Shown: piece by piece, positions 1 through 9,027 of the stretch
How the letters are laid out: every line of letters begins with the position of its first letter
How positions within the stretch are numbered: the stretch's first letter is position 1
Assembly: GCF_001625695.1 (NCBI RefSeq)
Contig: NZ_AUXY01000071.1
Coordinates: forward strand, 166,053-230,052
Reading direction: 5' to 3'
From: Pseudoalteromonas luteoviolacea H33-S
GTDB lineage: Bacteria; Pseudomonadota; Gammaproteobacteria; Enterobacterales; Alteromonadaceae
Length of the DNA stretch: 64,000 nt
Position numbers and translations under genes: made by a program
Notes under the pieces: generated by a model
Databases searched by the model: none
Told to the model about the DNA's origin: nothing
What the model saw: only the letters and a program-made list of their open reading frames with translations

Positions 1-5
1 CTTGG

Positions 6-68
6 CTGGCTTTTCTATATGATTTTAAGCGGGTCAACGTTCGAGACTTCACGTCTAATGGGCTCGTA
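6..68 (-). repeat. diverged dispersed repeat, copy A
   Basis: About 60 bases here match 7430-7490 with small indels at roughly three quarters identity, judged by eye. Both copies lie in the same orientation, and both contain the block CTGGCTTTTC followed by an AACGGGT-like stretch. In copy B the block forms one arm of a terminator-like hairpin; in copy A the other arm would lie outside the window. The pair may be the 3' end of an old insertion sequence or gene family. I could not identify it. Confidence 0.5.
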
Positions 69-104
69 TTGATTTGGCAGCCCTCGCACCACGTTTCATG
101 GTAT

Positions 105-998
105 CTATAAACCCATGCTTCGAACTTCAGCGCGGCTTGGGGCTTGCTGTGAGCTGAAGGTTTCCAGTTGCACATCATCACCAAACACGTCATTGAGCAT
201 CGCTTTAAAGTCTTCTGGTGATCTATCAAAGTCTAATGTAAACAGAGATTTGAGTTGTTCTCGTTGAATGCCTCGCTGATCAGCCATGGCTGTCAACGCC
301 TGACCCACATCAGCAAACCCCTGATCATCCATACTACCGACCACTTGACCACCGACACGAAATACTGATGTTTGAGGTGTCTGATCGAACATCAGCTTTC
401 TTCGATATGCTTGATCTTGTGCCAACATTTCGTTGAACTCAGTTTCCTTATGAATGACGACCTGCTTTTGAGCGTAGTCTTGGTAAGAGCTACCATTAAA
501 CATTTCAAAGACCTCTGCATTTGTTGGCCCTTCGCCTTGCTCAAAAAACTCAACTTCACCACTTCCTGGGTAATGTTGTTCAACCAACGACTTTAACTTC
601 TCTATATCACCGCCAGCCTGGCGGAACAAATCCTGTACCCCACTGCGACCTGCGTAAGAGCCATCTCCACGCAAGTAGGCCATAACCTGACCATCAACCT
701 TGATCATGCCAACAACATCCTGCTGTTCACCATGTTGTTTATAATAGCCGGCCAAGTCTGTATGTTTGGAAGACAGCGGACTCATGTCTCGATTTAACAT
801 AGCGAACTGATCTTTATCGGCTACTTTGACGTGCTCCGGCTTAATTAGGTAAGTCAAATTTGTTTTGCCTTCAAGACGAGTAGAAAAAGACGCCTCATCC
901 GATGGCGTACTCGACTCTTTGACTGATTGATCATGTTTAATAGACTGAGTGCGATTGTAATAGGGTTCTCCCGCACCTGCGTAATGGGAAATTTGCAT
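105..998 (-). CDS. hypothetical protein with internal duplication
   Basis: This 297-residue soluble protein has no signal peptide or membrane segment. The start is well placed behind an AAGGAG ribosome site. I do not recognise the family. The protein carries two related modules of about 80 residues. The first, about 98-172, runs from MIKVDGQVMAYLRGDG to GPTNAEVFEM. The second, about 214-296, runs from VFRVGGQVVGSMDDQG to APSRAEVRSM. In both, a K/GGQV strand is followed by a helix containing LKSL and ends in the motif (T/S)xAEVxxM. The middle is acidic and rich in Gln and Glu. A cytoplasmic or secreted effector-like role is possible, but nothing in the sequence proves it. It stands alone, followed downstream by the repeat at the window edge. 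Confidence 0.75.
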   Translation of the reverse strand: MQISHYAGAGEPYYNRTQSIKHDQSVKESSTPSDEASFSTRLEGKTNLTYLIKPEHVKVADKDQFAMLNRDMSPLSSKHTDLAGYYKQHGEQQDVVGMIKVDGQVMAYLRGDGSYAGRSGVQDLFRQAGGDIEKLKSLVEQHYPGSGEVEFFEQGEGPTNAEVFEMFNGSSYQDYAQKQVVIHKETEFNEMLAQDQAYRRKLMFDQTPQTSVFRVGGQVVGSMDDQGFADVGQALTAMADQRGIQREQLKSLFTLDFDRSPEDFKAMLNDVFGDDVQLETFSSQQAPSRAEVRSMGL

Positions 999-1441
999 AA
1001 TTCAGCTCCTTTTGAGATTCTGTCTAGCGTGTTTTGACTGCGAAGTTGTTCCTCTCAACCAAAAGCAGATAAAACGAACAGAGTAAATTAGCAAATTTCG
1101 GGCCACTCGGGTTTTATCGTTCCAGCAGCCATATAGGTGCGTATAAGCTCAGACCAAACAGGCAAACATTTGCCAGTCTTGCCATCGTATGCTTATTTTA
1201 TTGCCGCGCTCCGTAGCGATATCGATAATTCCTGTTAAGTTTAAAGTGCGCAAATAAATCACGTACTGATTGCATCATGTAAGCCATTAAAAACAATCGC
1301 CAATAGGGCAGGGTACCTCGTTTAGTATTGTGATCTCAAAGGCCTTTCAGGACGCACAAGAATGCAAACGATGAGCGGAAAATAAAAAGCCTGTACAGTG
1401 CATAGCTGTACAGGCTTTTTTTATTGCTTAAGATAAGATAT
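999..1441. other. intergenic region, no gene seen
   Basis: This 443-base spacer lies between two minus-strand genes. I see no open frame with coding character. Its only clear element is the terminator hairpin at 1387-1424. The part near 999-1100 should carry the promoter of the 105-998 gene. Confidence 0.6.
1387..1424 (-). terminator. Rho-independent terminator of the lectin-like gene
   Basis: AGCCTGTACAG and CTGTACAGGCT form a perfect 11-bp stem around a 7-base loop, with an A run on the left and a T run on the right. It can act on both strands and lies directly after the stop of the 1442-3103 gene. Confidence 0.85.
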
Positions 1442-3103
1442 TTACTGCTGAATACGGCGAATACTTAAGTTATCGCCACCATTACTGCTCACTTGCTGAA
1501 CTAGGCTTACACCCGCAACATCGAGCACGTGTAAGGTTTCAAGCGTATGTGCCGTTTCTGCATCTTTAGAGGTTTCTTCAGCTAACACGTAAAAGTGCTC
1601 GCCAATCTGGCCACCATTATGGTCAATATCGGCACTGAATAAGCTGTAGCCTTTTGCGCCTGCTTGGGTGTCGAGTGTACCGGTCGAGCCCGTGCTTGGG
1701 ACAATCGCAATGTAAGATACTACTTCGGTGGTATGGCCTTCATTTAGCGTATCTTGCTCAAAGAATGCGGCTTTAAAGCCAGTTGTTGAAATATCTTTTA
1801 CACGCGTTGCAATGGTGTGGCCACCTTCATAGGTTTGCACTTGTAAAAATACATAGGGGTTAGCAGAAAATGCTTGTTCAAAGCTAATGCTGTCAAAGTT
1901 TTTAGTGCCAGATAACTCAAAACTGCCTACTTCTAATACGGTGCCATCGGCCATTGTATAGCGGCCTTGTTCCAGTGCCATGTAATCAAATGACTCTTTA
2001 TTAGGGTGCACTTGATCGAGATAATTCCATTCTTTAAATGCCACTTCGAATGAAGTTGGAGACACATTTTGTAAGCGGTTTACACCACCATGGCCACCAT
2101 TAAAGGTAGGCGCTGAAGTGAATACAGCGGGCGCATAAAAGTTTGTATTGCCAAGGCCATAGGTGCGCCACGTGTGATCCAAGTCGTTCACAATGGTGTT
2201 AGAAAGCAAAGTAATTTTATTGTCTAACGCGCACGGGTCTTGGGTATAGCAAGCAACTGAGCTGTCGGTATTGGTCGCCAAATCGTTGATACGCAGTGGT
2301 AAAGTCGCCACTAAACACGTACCACCCGTGTTTGGGTTGAGCTTATAAAGCTCAGATTGATTTTGATGACCATGATCATTTATGACTGTACGGCTAATGA
2401 GCATGTCGCCATTTTGCGCAAGGGTCGCGCCTGTTACAGCAATTAAATTATGGTCAGAAAGCTTGCTCATGCTGTAGTTTTGCGGATCGCTACGATCAAT
2501 CAAGTACACAGCACTTGAAGTGACCAAATATAGTTCTTCATTTTTGATCACAAGGTCACCGCGATACTCACCTTCAACACCGTCAAAGTGCATTAAGGTT
2601 GTTGCATTGCCGTTTGACTTATCAATGCTATACAGCTTGCTGTAGCTATTGGCTAAAAGTTGGTCGCTTTGCGCATCATATGTCATACCAATCAATGACT
2701 TGGTAATACCGTCCACTCTGTGATGTGTTTTGGTTTCAAAATCGTAGTACGCTAAGCGATTGTACTTAAATCGGTCACCCTGAACAGGGATCTGCGCAAG
2801 CACTTCTGCGGGCGCATCAAGTTCACTTAAATCCACTTTATATTCAAATGGCATTGGTGAAGAGGTGTAGTACATACGTTTAAGCGTTGAATCGTAAGCC
2901 ATCGCCGCTGAGCTAAATTCAGCCATAGACAATGCTTTGGCGGCCTTATCTTGCTCTTGCAAGCTAAATAATACGCCTGGTGCACCGCGACCAGAGTTAA
3001 TAGAAAACAACTCTCCCTCACAGCTATTTGCATTGGCAAAGGTTGAAAGTGTGGCTGTAGAAAGCGCATAAACCCAAAGTACAGAGTGTGGCATCTTAAG
3101 CAT
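1442..3103 (-). CDS. exported beta-propeller protein with C-terminal H-type-lectin-like module
   Basis: The 553-residue product begins with a Sec signal peptide ending near ANA-NS. Residues about 30-280 contain repeated strands of the type YxIDKSNGNAT and LYLVTSSAVYLID, which suggests a beta-propeller. Residues about 350-470 form a module with F..AFSANPYVFLQVQT, RVKDISTTGF and a closing VVSYIAIVP, which resembles the H-type lectin fold. The last 60 residues (HFYVLAEETSKDAE to the end) match the corresponding part of the 22599-23984 protein, so the two genes share a two-part module. The likely role is binding of surface glycans or matrix outside the cell. It is monocistronic with its own terminator. 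The propeller call is from strand pattern only. Confidence 0.8.
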   Translation of the reverse strand: MLKMPHSVLWVYALSTATLSTFANANSCEGELFSINSGRGAPGVLFSLQEQDKAAKALSMAEFSSAAMAYDSTLKRMYYTSSPMPFEYKVDLSELDAPAEVLAQIPVQGDRFKYNRLAYYDFETKTHHRVDGITKSLIGMTYDAQSDQLLANSYSKLYSIDKSNGNATTLMHFDGVEGEYRGDLVIKNEELYLVTSSAVYLIDRSDPQNYSMSKLSDHNLIAVTGATLAQNGDMLISRTVINDHGHQNQSELYKLNPNTGGTCLVATLPLRINDLATNTDSSVACYTQDPCALDNKITLLSNTIVNDLDHTWRTYGLGNTNFYAPAVFTSAPTFNGGHGGVNRLQNVSPTSFEVAFKEWNYLDQVHPNKESFDYMALEQGRYTMADGTVLEVGSFELSGTKNFDSISFEQAFSANPYVFLQVQTYEGGHTIATRVKDISTTGFKAAFFEQDTLNEGHTTEVVSYIAIVPSTGSTGTLDTQAGAKGYSLFSADIDHNGGQIGEHFYVLAEETSKDAETAHTLETLHVLDVAGVSLVQQVSSNGGDNLSIRRIQQ

Positions 3104-3596
3104 AATTAGAACCCTAATACATATCCTAAATTAATAAAATGACACAAAGAAATGACACATAATTTTAAGTTATGTGGGCCTTTATCCTGAAAGGTGAGTG
3201 CATCCATTATAACTTTGTAACCTTCACAGACTATGCCCAACTATTGTGCATAAGGCAATTGTTATAGCGAGTCACGTTCTTAAACGGTCTTTATAGAAGG
3301 GTTAGCGGTTAAGTCGTGCCTATATTGGGTAAATATGAACGATATAAATGGCGTGTCTATATATGTTTTTATTCACTGTTCGTTGCAATGGCCGCTGGTG
3401 GTAATCCATATCAAGATTCGAGCACACTGCATTAGCGGTTCGTATCAAACATGTCGGCAATCACAACATGGCCATTTTAACCAACTACAAGATCTATAAA
3501 ACACTGAAATAGAATACTTTTTAAAAAGTAATCAAGCGCACTTGGCGCTCAATTATTTTCACTCGCTTGATAAGCCCACTGGCAGTTCAAGTTTAC
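3104..3596. other. intergenic region, promoter side of the lectin-like gene
   Basis: This 493-base, AT-rich spacer separates two minus-strand genes. I see no coding frame or RNA gene. A weak GCGC hairpin near 3536-3553 could end the 3597-7166 transcript, but it lacks a T run on the minus strand. Confidence 0.5.
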
Positions 3597-6500
3597 TTAT
3601 ATATCTACGTATGTATCCTCTAGATCGCCTTTTTGAGCTCGGCTGACACTTCGCTCAATTAACCTTGCGACAAACCATACAAGCACCTCTGTTTGCCCTT
3701 TTAATATGCAACCTGTATCACAGATAGCTTCAAGCAACGCTTGTACATTACCAGATAATAAGGCTTTTAAAGCTTCGCTACTGGTCATATGCAATTCACA
3801 ATCAGCTATGCGACTCAGCTGTTCGCACTGACTATACGCTCGGCCATCTTTAACGACCAAAGTGACAGCGGCATTATTCGGTTTGAGGTAGATAGATATA
3901 GTCAGATCTGGCTGTGGCTTTGTTTCACTGGGTAAATAACCATTGAGGTAACGGACAAACCCTTCTCGCCAGCTTTTTAAACTTGGTAATTCGGTGTCTA
4001 GATCATCACACAAACCACTCATTTTTTGTTGTGAAGCTTGGCTTAATTGAGTGTTTACTTCTTTTTCGGATTCAATTAATGCATTAACCGTATAATCAAT
4101 GTCTTCGTAGGTATGGGATGCTGAACATATAAAGCGTAACCGCCCACGCCCCTTTTCAACAATTGGGTAAGTCACAGCTAAGGTTTGCACTCCGCGTTGA
4201 TACAAGCTTCGGACAATCGCATATAACTTGTCTTTGTCTCCAAAGTGGGGGGTAACTATCGGTCCATCCCCAGTGCCCAAGTCAAAACCTGCTTGCAATA
4301 GTTTTTGGCGCATATAACGCGTTCTATCCCAAAGCTGGGCCCGCATTGAATCATTGTTTTGCAAGATGCGCAAAGACGCCAGTGCCGCAGCGATATCCGC
4401 TGGACTAATAGATGCTTGGAAAATATAAGCTCTCGATGCCGACTTTAGTAAATTGACGTGCTGTTCACTGGCAGCAATCACACCGCCAATGCTCCCCATC
4501 GCTTTACTTAAAGTCGTCATGATAAAATCAACTTGATCGCTAACACCTTGCTCTGCACATACACCGGCTCCTTTGTCGCCATAAAAGCCAAAAGAATGGG
4601 CTTCATCTACTAATACCAATGCACCATATTGCTTAGCCGTTTTTACGATATCTGCAACAGGCGCGGTGCCCTCACCCATACTATATACGCTTTCTAATAC
4701 TACTAACGTTGTGCGATATGCCGATTGCTCTTGCGCTAATACATTTGCTAAATCGTCTTTATCATTGTGTTTAAAAGTGCGGATCGTGGCCCCGCTGAGT
4801 CTTGCTCCGTCAACAATTGAGGCGTGACAAAGCTGATCGATAACCACGATGTCATTAGCACTCAATATACCAGATATGGCACCCAGGTTTGCCGTATACC
4901 CGGTCGGAAAAAGGCAGGCACTGTCTTTACCAACCAATTTTGCAAACTCTTTCTCAAATTCAACGTGTTGATCCGTCATACCTGTAGCGGCGGCTGAGAT
5001 CCCCATACCCGTGCCGTAATTGTGCAGTGCATCAGTCGCATGCTCAATAACCTGAGGGTCACGGTTAAGTCCAAAGTATAAGTTCGTAGACCAAATTATT
5101 GATTCGCGTTGCTCATCGTTATAACTATCTCCAATGAGACCTTTGGACGCGCTCCCTGTACGCAAAACTTTTCCGTATGGATTTATCCCTAAGCGATTTA
5201 CCATACTCAATATTGCCTCAACAAATAGACTTTTATCGTCTATGCTCCAAGCTTGTGCGCTTGCACAGCCAAATGTTGGATGACTAGACTGCAATAGCGT
5301 TTGAAACTGGCTCAGAGTTTCGCTGGTATGTGGCATTTTTTCTTTGGGAGAGTTGGCTTGTTCAGCCAATAAGTGGCTAGCCAGCAAAGCGGTTGTTGGA
5401 AACGTTAATATCAATGCAGGGGTTAAAGATGTGCTAAATGCTTTGTTTAGCCTGCTTGCAAGCTCCAGCAAATTCAATGAGTCTACGCCAAGGCTTTCAA
5501 AGCTTGCATTATCATCGATAAGCAGGCCATCTTTAATACCTAAAAGCGTTGCAACCACTTGCTGAATACGCGCGATCATGTCTGCATTTTGGCCTGACAC
5601 AATGCGCTCATTCTTAGCCAAAGGTTGGGTTAGATTTGCAGCCCTGACTTGCGCCAAGCTGGGCAGCTTGCTGCGGTCTAATTTCTCATTGGGTAAAAGT
5701 GGTAAGCAGTCTAGGGACATAAACAAGTGTGGTACCATGTATTTTGGTAATCGTGCTAGCAGCAATGACTTTAACGCCTCATGATCTAGTGCTTCAGGCT
5801 TTTCTACAATATACGCCACAAGTAACTTTTGCCCAGTATCGCTTTCTAGCGCGCTCACCGCGGCTGCATGTATAAATGGTATCGATTCTAAAGTCGACTC
5901 AATTTCACCCAGTTCGATCCTAAATCCTCTGATCTTAACCTGTTGATCTATTCGCCCTAAAAACTCTATTTCTCCGGCGTCGGTCCAACGGCACAAATCA
6001 CCTGTTCTGTATAACCTTTGTTTAGGCGCCAAATGCTCGATGTTAAGTTCAACAAATCGTTCAAGCGTCTGTTTATCATCATTTAAATAGCCTCTGGCTA
6101 ACTTATCGCCACCCAAAAAAAGCTCTCCAGCCATGCCCTGACTCACAGGCTTGAGGGCGTCATCTAGAATATAGGCAATTGAATTTTCGACAGGCTTTCC
6201 GATAGTGATGGTTTGCGCTCCCACATCAACGTCTTTAAGTGTTGAAAATACAGTGTCTTCTGTCGGGCCATAGGCATTAACTACACGAGGTCTAGGAGTA
6301 AGTGCATGCACTTTATTAACTAATGAGAGCTTGAGTGCTTCACCCCCAAAAACAATACATTCGATATTGTTTGGCAAAGCTCCTGAGTTGAGTATGGTAT
6401 GCATTGATGAGGGCACCATGACGCAGGCTTTAACTCGATTTGCATGTGGTAAGGTCATCAATCCGAGCGCATTTTCAGCCAGTATAACGGTTCCACCCAG

Positions 6501-7166
6501 TGATAATGTGCCCAACGTTTCCATCACTGATGTATCAAAACACACTGACGCAGCAGCCAGCACACCTTGCAATTCTGTTGGACCAAATACACAACTAAGC
6601 GCTTTACTCATTGCGACCAAGCTGTGATGTTCAACAGCAACACCTTTAGGATTGCCTGTTGAACCAGAGGTATAGATCACATACGCCAAATCATCGTGGT
6701 TTATATCTATTTCTGGTTCTATACACTGTTGAGATAAGTCGAGAGTATCTAAACGAATACGCGTTTTGACTTTTGCACACAATGTAGCTGTGTTATCACT
6801 ATCAACAATCGCAGCCTGAGCACCTGAATGAGATAGCATGTACTCCACACGACTTGTCGGGTAGTTCGGGTCAAGAGGTATATAAGCACAACCTGCTTTG
6901 TGTATGCCAATCATCGCCGCTATCAGTTGCCACTTTCTTGCCATACACACTGCTATCAGCGAGTCTCTGGGAATATTCTGTGCTTCAATTTCAGCTGCAA
7001 TTATCCAAGCTGCAAGCATCAGCTTTTCATAACTGATCTCCTCTATCCCATCTATTATTGCGATACGATGAGGCACCTGTTGTGATTGCCAGTGTATCAG
7101 CTCATACACGGTCTGATGATCAGAGTGAACAACATCACTCACCAAACTATTTTTTGCCTTCTGCAT
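3597..7166 (-). CDS. adenylation-carrier-oxoamine synthase-SCP2 fusion (NRPS-like)
   Basis: This 1189-residue protein combines four parts. Residues about 20-500 are an NRPS adenylation domain with YTSGSTGNPKG, FDTSVME, NAYGPTE, YRTGD, a GRIDQQVKIRGFRIE core and NEKLDR, a variant of the usual NGKVDR. Residues about 530-600 are a carrier domain with the phosphopantetheine site GVDSL (Ser563). Residues about 640-1035 are a PLP-dependent alpha-oxoamine synthase of the BioF/KBL/CqsA type with HASIVDG, DEAHSFG and Lys888 in TTLSKAMG. Residues about 1065-1175 look like an SCP2 lipid-binding domain. Family knowledge predicts that an amino acid is activated, loaded on the carrier and condensed with decarboxylation of a second amino acid to an alpha-aminoketone. 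The conserved Asp211 in FDTSV fits an alpha-amino acid substrate. The start follows a GAAGGAA site. No tailoring gene, thioesterase or phosphopantetheinyl transferase is nearby. Confidence 0.92.
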   Translation of the reverse strand: MQKAKNSLVSDVVHSDHQTVYELIHWQSQQVPHRIAIIDGIEEISYEKLMLAAWIIAAEIEAQNIPRDSLIAVCMARKWQLIAAMIGIHKAGCAYIPLDPNYPTSRVEYMLSHSGAQAAIVDSDNTATLCAKVKTRIRLDTLDLSQQCIEPEIDINHDDLAYVIYTSGSTGNPKGVAVEHHSLVAMSKALSCVFGPTELQGVLAAASVCFDTSVMETLGTLSLGGTVILAENALGLMTLPHANRVKACVMVPSSMHTILNSGALPNNIECIVFGGEALKLSLVNKVHALTPRPRVVNAYGPTEDTVFSTLKDVDVGAQTITIGKPVENSIAYILDDALKPVSQGMAGELFLGGDKLARGYLNDDKQTLERFVELNIEHLAPKQRLYRTGDLCRWTDAGEIEFLGRIDQQVKIRGFRIELGEIESTLESIPFIHAAAVSALESDTGQKLLVAYIVEKPEALDHEALKSLLLARLPKYMVPHLFMSLDCLPLLPNEKLDRSKLPSLAQVRAANLTQPLAKNERIVSGQNADMIARIQQVVATLLGIKDGLLIDDNASFESLGVDSLNLLELASRLNKAFSTSLTPALILTFPTTALLASHLLAEQANSPKEKMPHTSETLSQFQTLLQSSHPTFGCASAQAWSIDDKSLFVEAILSMVNRLGINPYGKVLRTGSASKGLIGDSYNDEQRESIIWSTNLYFGLNRDPQVIEHATDALHNYGTGMGISAAATGMTDQHVEFEKEFAKLVGKDSACLFPTGYTANLGAISGILSANDIVVIDQLCHASIVDGARLSGATIRTFKHNDKDDLANVLAQEQSAYRTTLVVLESVYSMGEGTAPVADIVKTAKQYGALVLVDEAHSFGFYGDKGAGVCAEQGVSDQVDFIMTTLSKAMGSIGGVIAASEQHVNLLKSASRAYIFQASISPADIAAALASLRILQNNDSMRAQLWDRTRYMRQKLLQAGFDLGTGDGPIVTPHFGDKDKLYAIVRSLYQRGVQTLAVTYPIVEKGRGRLRFICSASHTYEDIDYTVNALIESEKEVNTQLSQASQQKMSGLCDDLDTELPSLKSWREGFVRYLNGYLPSETKPQPDLTISIYLKPNNAAVTLVVKDGRAYSQCEQLSRIADCELHMTSSEALKALLSGNVQALLEAICDTGCILKGQTEVLVWFVARLIERSVSRAQKGDLEDTYVDI

Positions 7167-7410
7167 TTGCGTTTCCTTCTATTATTTTTGTTGATTTAAT
7201 TATTATCAAACTGGGTATAAAAGGTATCAGAATGCGCTGTCAATTACGCACAAGTAATTTGGGAATAAAAGTGTTAGGGTCGTAACAAGTGACTGTTCTT
7301 GCATTTACAATGGTACAGTTAATGTAAGTCCGACAGTGCCGGTAAATTGCAAATACACTGCATCCGCTCAATTCATACTTTAGCCATGTCCGTACAGGTA
7401 GTATCGAAAA

Positions 7411-7437
7411 ATGAAAAAACCAGACTAAGCTGGCTTT
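7411..7437. terminator. terminator-like hairpin
   Basis: AAAAAACCAG and CTGGCTTTT flank a short loop (ACTAAG), giving a stem with A and T runs on the two sides. It lies downstream of the S41 peptidase gene on the minus strand but 240 bases away, inside the repeat remnant. Confidence 0.55.
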
Positions 7438-7490
7438 TCATACGATTTAAACGGGTTAACTTCGAGGTTTTACATCTATAAGCCCAGTAA
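7430..7490 (-). repeat. diverged dispersed repeat, copy B
   Basis: This is the partner of the copy at 6-68. On the minus strand it overlaps the end of a 92-codon open frame (7373-7651) containing RRTALKVFKGNQ. That frame could be the tail of a decayed transposase, but I could not assign a family. Confidence 0.5.
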
Positions 7491-7674
7491 ATTATGGCTG
7501 TCACCAATTCAATTTTGAGGCTGCTAAGAATGCGTGCAAAGAGTTTTAGTTGGATGCTGCGCATACACGAGGCTGAAACAGTGGCTTGGTTACCTTTAAA
7601 TACCTTGAGGGCGGTGCGACGAATATGAAAGCAAGCGCCATGTTGTGACACATGACGTTTGCTTAGAGGCGATG

Positions 7675-9027
7675 TTAAAGCATCGTCTTTACTTGCTCTG
7701 GCAGCGCAAGCTGCTCAATAGACAGCTCCGGCTGGATTGGTGTCATTTGTTGATTACCGCTTGGGCGAGTAAGAATAAATCGTGGTGAAATCATCTGAAG
7801 CTGACTGTGAGTTAAATGCATAAATTGAATGCCACCACTTTGCGTGCTTCGGCCACCAGTTGGTTTACCAATTAGCTGAGCAAACTGGTGATCTTGCACT
7901 GTATTGGCAAACACAATAGACGATGAATAAGTGCCCGTACCAATCAGAAGTGATGTTTTGCCACGATAGAAATTAGGTAAGTGCGTTTCCGGTTCGATTA
8001 AACGGGTGTTTTCGCCTTGCTCAATAGCGCCAACGAGTTGACCTGGATCTCTGTATTTTAGTAGCACTTTTGAACGGTAAGTAGAAAAGTGACGATACGG
8101 TTTATCCGCGATGTAGCGCATAATACCTGCCATCCACATATCATCATTACCACCGCCATTGCGGCTAATATCAATAATTAAATGATTAATTTGTTTCTCT
8201 TTTATTTCCGTAAATACAGAGTCCATGTAGTTTAAAAACTGTTTGAAGTCATCCCAAGCAAACGTGTTTACCTGGAGAACCGCTGTTTTATCGTGGTAAG
8301 AAACATTAAATTCATCTGAGAACGACGATTTGGCCAGCGCGGTTGGGATGGCAGCTTTTGCATCGAGCGTCACATGTTTTGTTTTATTGTTTTGCTGATA
8401 CTCGATTTTAAATGATGTTTGTGGACCAAAGGTCATATAAAACAAACGGTTAAACTGGCTTTGTAATACATCTTTGCGAAATGCGAGTGTATCACCGTGT
8501 GTATTTACAAGTAATTGCTTTAACAGTGTTTCTGCGTCTGTGCCATTAATAGACTGTATTTTTGCGCTTCGATACTTGCTACTTTGCTCGCCTAGATCGC
8601 GGGCTATGTAGAGACCATCATCTTTAATGTTCACTTCAAAAGGGAATAGTGTTACGCCTTGGGTTATCCACTCTCTCCACTGAGAAGATGAACCATGACC
8701 CACTTTTAAATGCCCATCAGCAAGCATTGAATTAAGCGGCGCTATTTTTTGCCAAAATGCCATTGCAGTCATCGGTGTACCTAACTCGGTTTTTATTCGC
8801 GTGACGGTGTCATAGAACTTATCTACATCCTGCACACTGTGTGATAAATCGGGGTGAGTTTGGTGCAACCAATTGAACCATTGATCAAAATCTTCACTGG
8901 CTTGCTTTGGCGAAATGGTATGTTGCAGAGCGTGTGTAGTATTACTGCTTGCTAGGGAATTTGCCGAAAAAATACTGATACATGAAGCGGCTGTAAGCGC
9001 GCACATTATTTTTAAAACTTTAATCAT
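7675..9027 (-). CDS. exported S41-family peptidase
   Basis: The 450-residue product has a signal peptide ending near NSLA-SS. Residues about 270-400 carry the S41 (tail-specific/C-terminal processing protease) core: HLIIDISRNGGGNDD, then the nucleophile region GTGTYSSSIVFANTVQD and the strand GKPTGGRSTQSGG. No PDZ domain is obvious between the N-terminal helical domain and the catalytic part, which fits the PDZ-less interphotoreceptor-retinoid-binding-like S41 branch. The expected site of action is the periplasm or cell surface, with unknown substrate. It stands alone between the synthase gene and a long spacer. There is no obvious operon partner. Confidence 0.85.
   Translation of the reverse strand: MIKVLKIMCALTAASCISIFSANSLASSNTTHALQHTISPKQASEDFDQWFNWLHQTHPDLSHSVQDVDKFYDTVTRIKTELGTPMTAMAFWQKIAPLNSMLADGHLKVGHGSSSQWREWITQGVTLFPFEVNIKDDGLYIARDLGEQSSKYRSAKIQSINGTDAETLLKQLLVNTHGDTLAFRKDVLQSQFNRLFYMTFGPQTSFKIEYQQNNKTKHVTLDAKAAIPTALAKSSFSDEFNVSYHDKTAVLQVNTFAWDDFKQFLNYMDSVFTEIKEKQINHLIIDISRNGGGNDDMWMAGIMRYIADKPYRHFSTYRSKVLLKYRDPGQLVGAIEQGENTRLIEPETHLPNFYRGKTSLLIGTGTYSSSIVFANTVQDHQFAQLIGKPTGGRSTQSGGIQFMHLTHSQLQMISPRFILTRPSGNQQMTPIQPELSIEQLALPEQVKTML

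Larger units (their letters stand above)
7167..7674. other. intergenic region with repeat remnant
   Basis: About 500 bases lie between the synthase gene and the S41 peptidase gene. The part next to 7166 is the likely promoter region of the synthase. The rest holds a terminator-like hairpin at 7411-7437, copy B of the dispersed repeat and an open frame at 7373-7651 (minus) of doubtful reality. Confidence 0.5.

Noticed and set aside
7373..7651. 92-codon minus-strand open frame between the synthase and S41 genes
   Set aside because: No good ribosome site or recognisable motif, and it overlaps the repeat remnant and terminator hairpin. Kept only as a possible decayed transposase tail.
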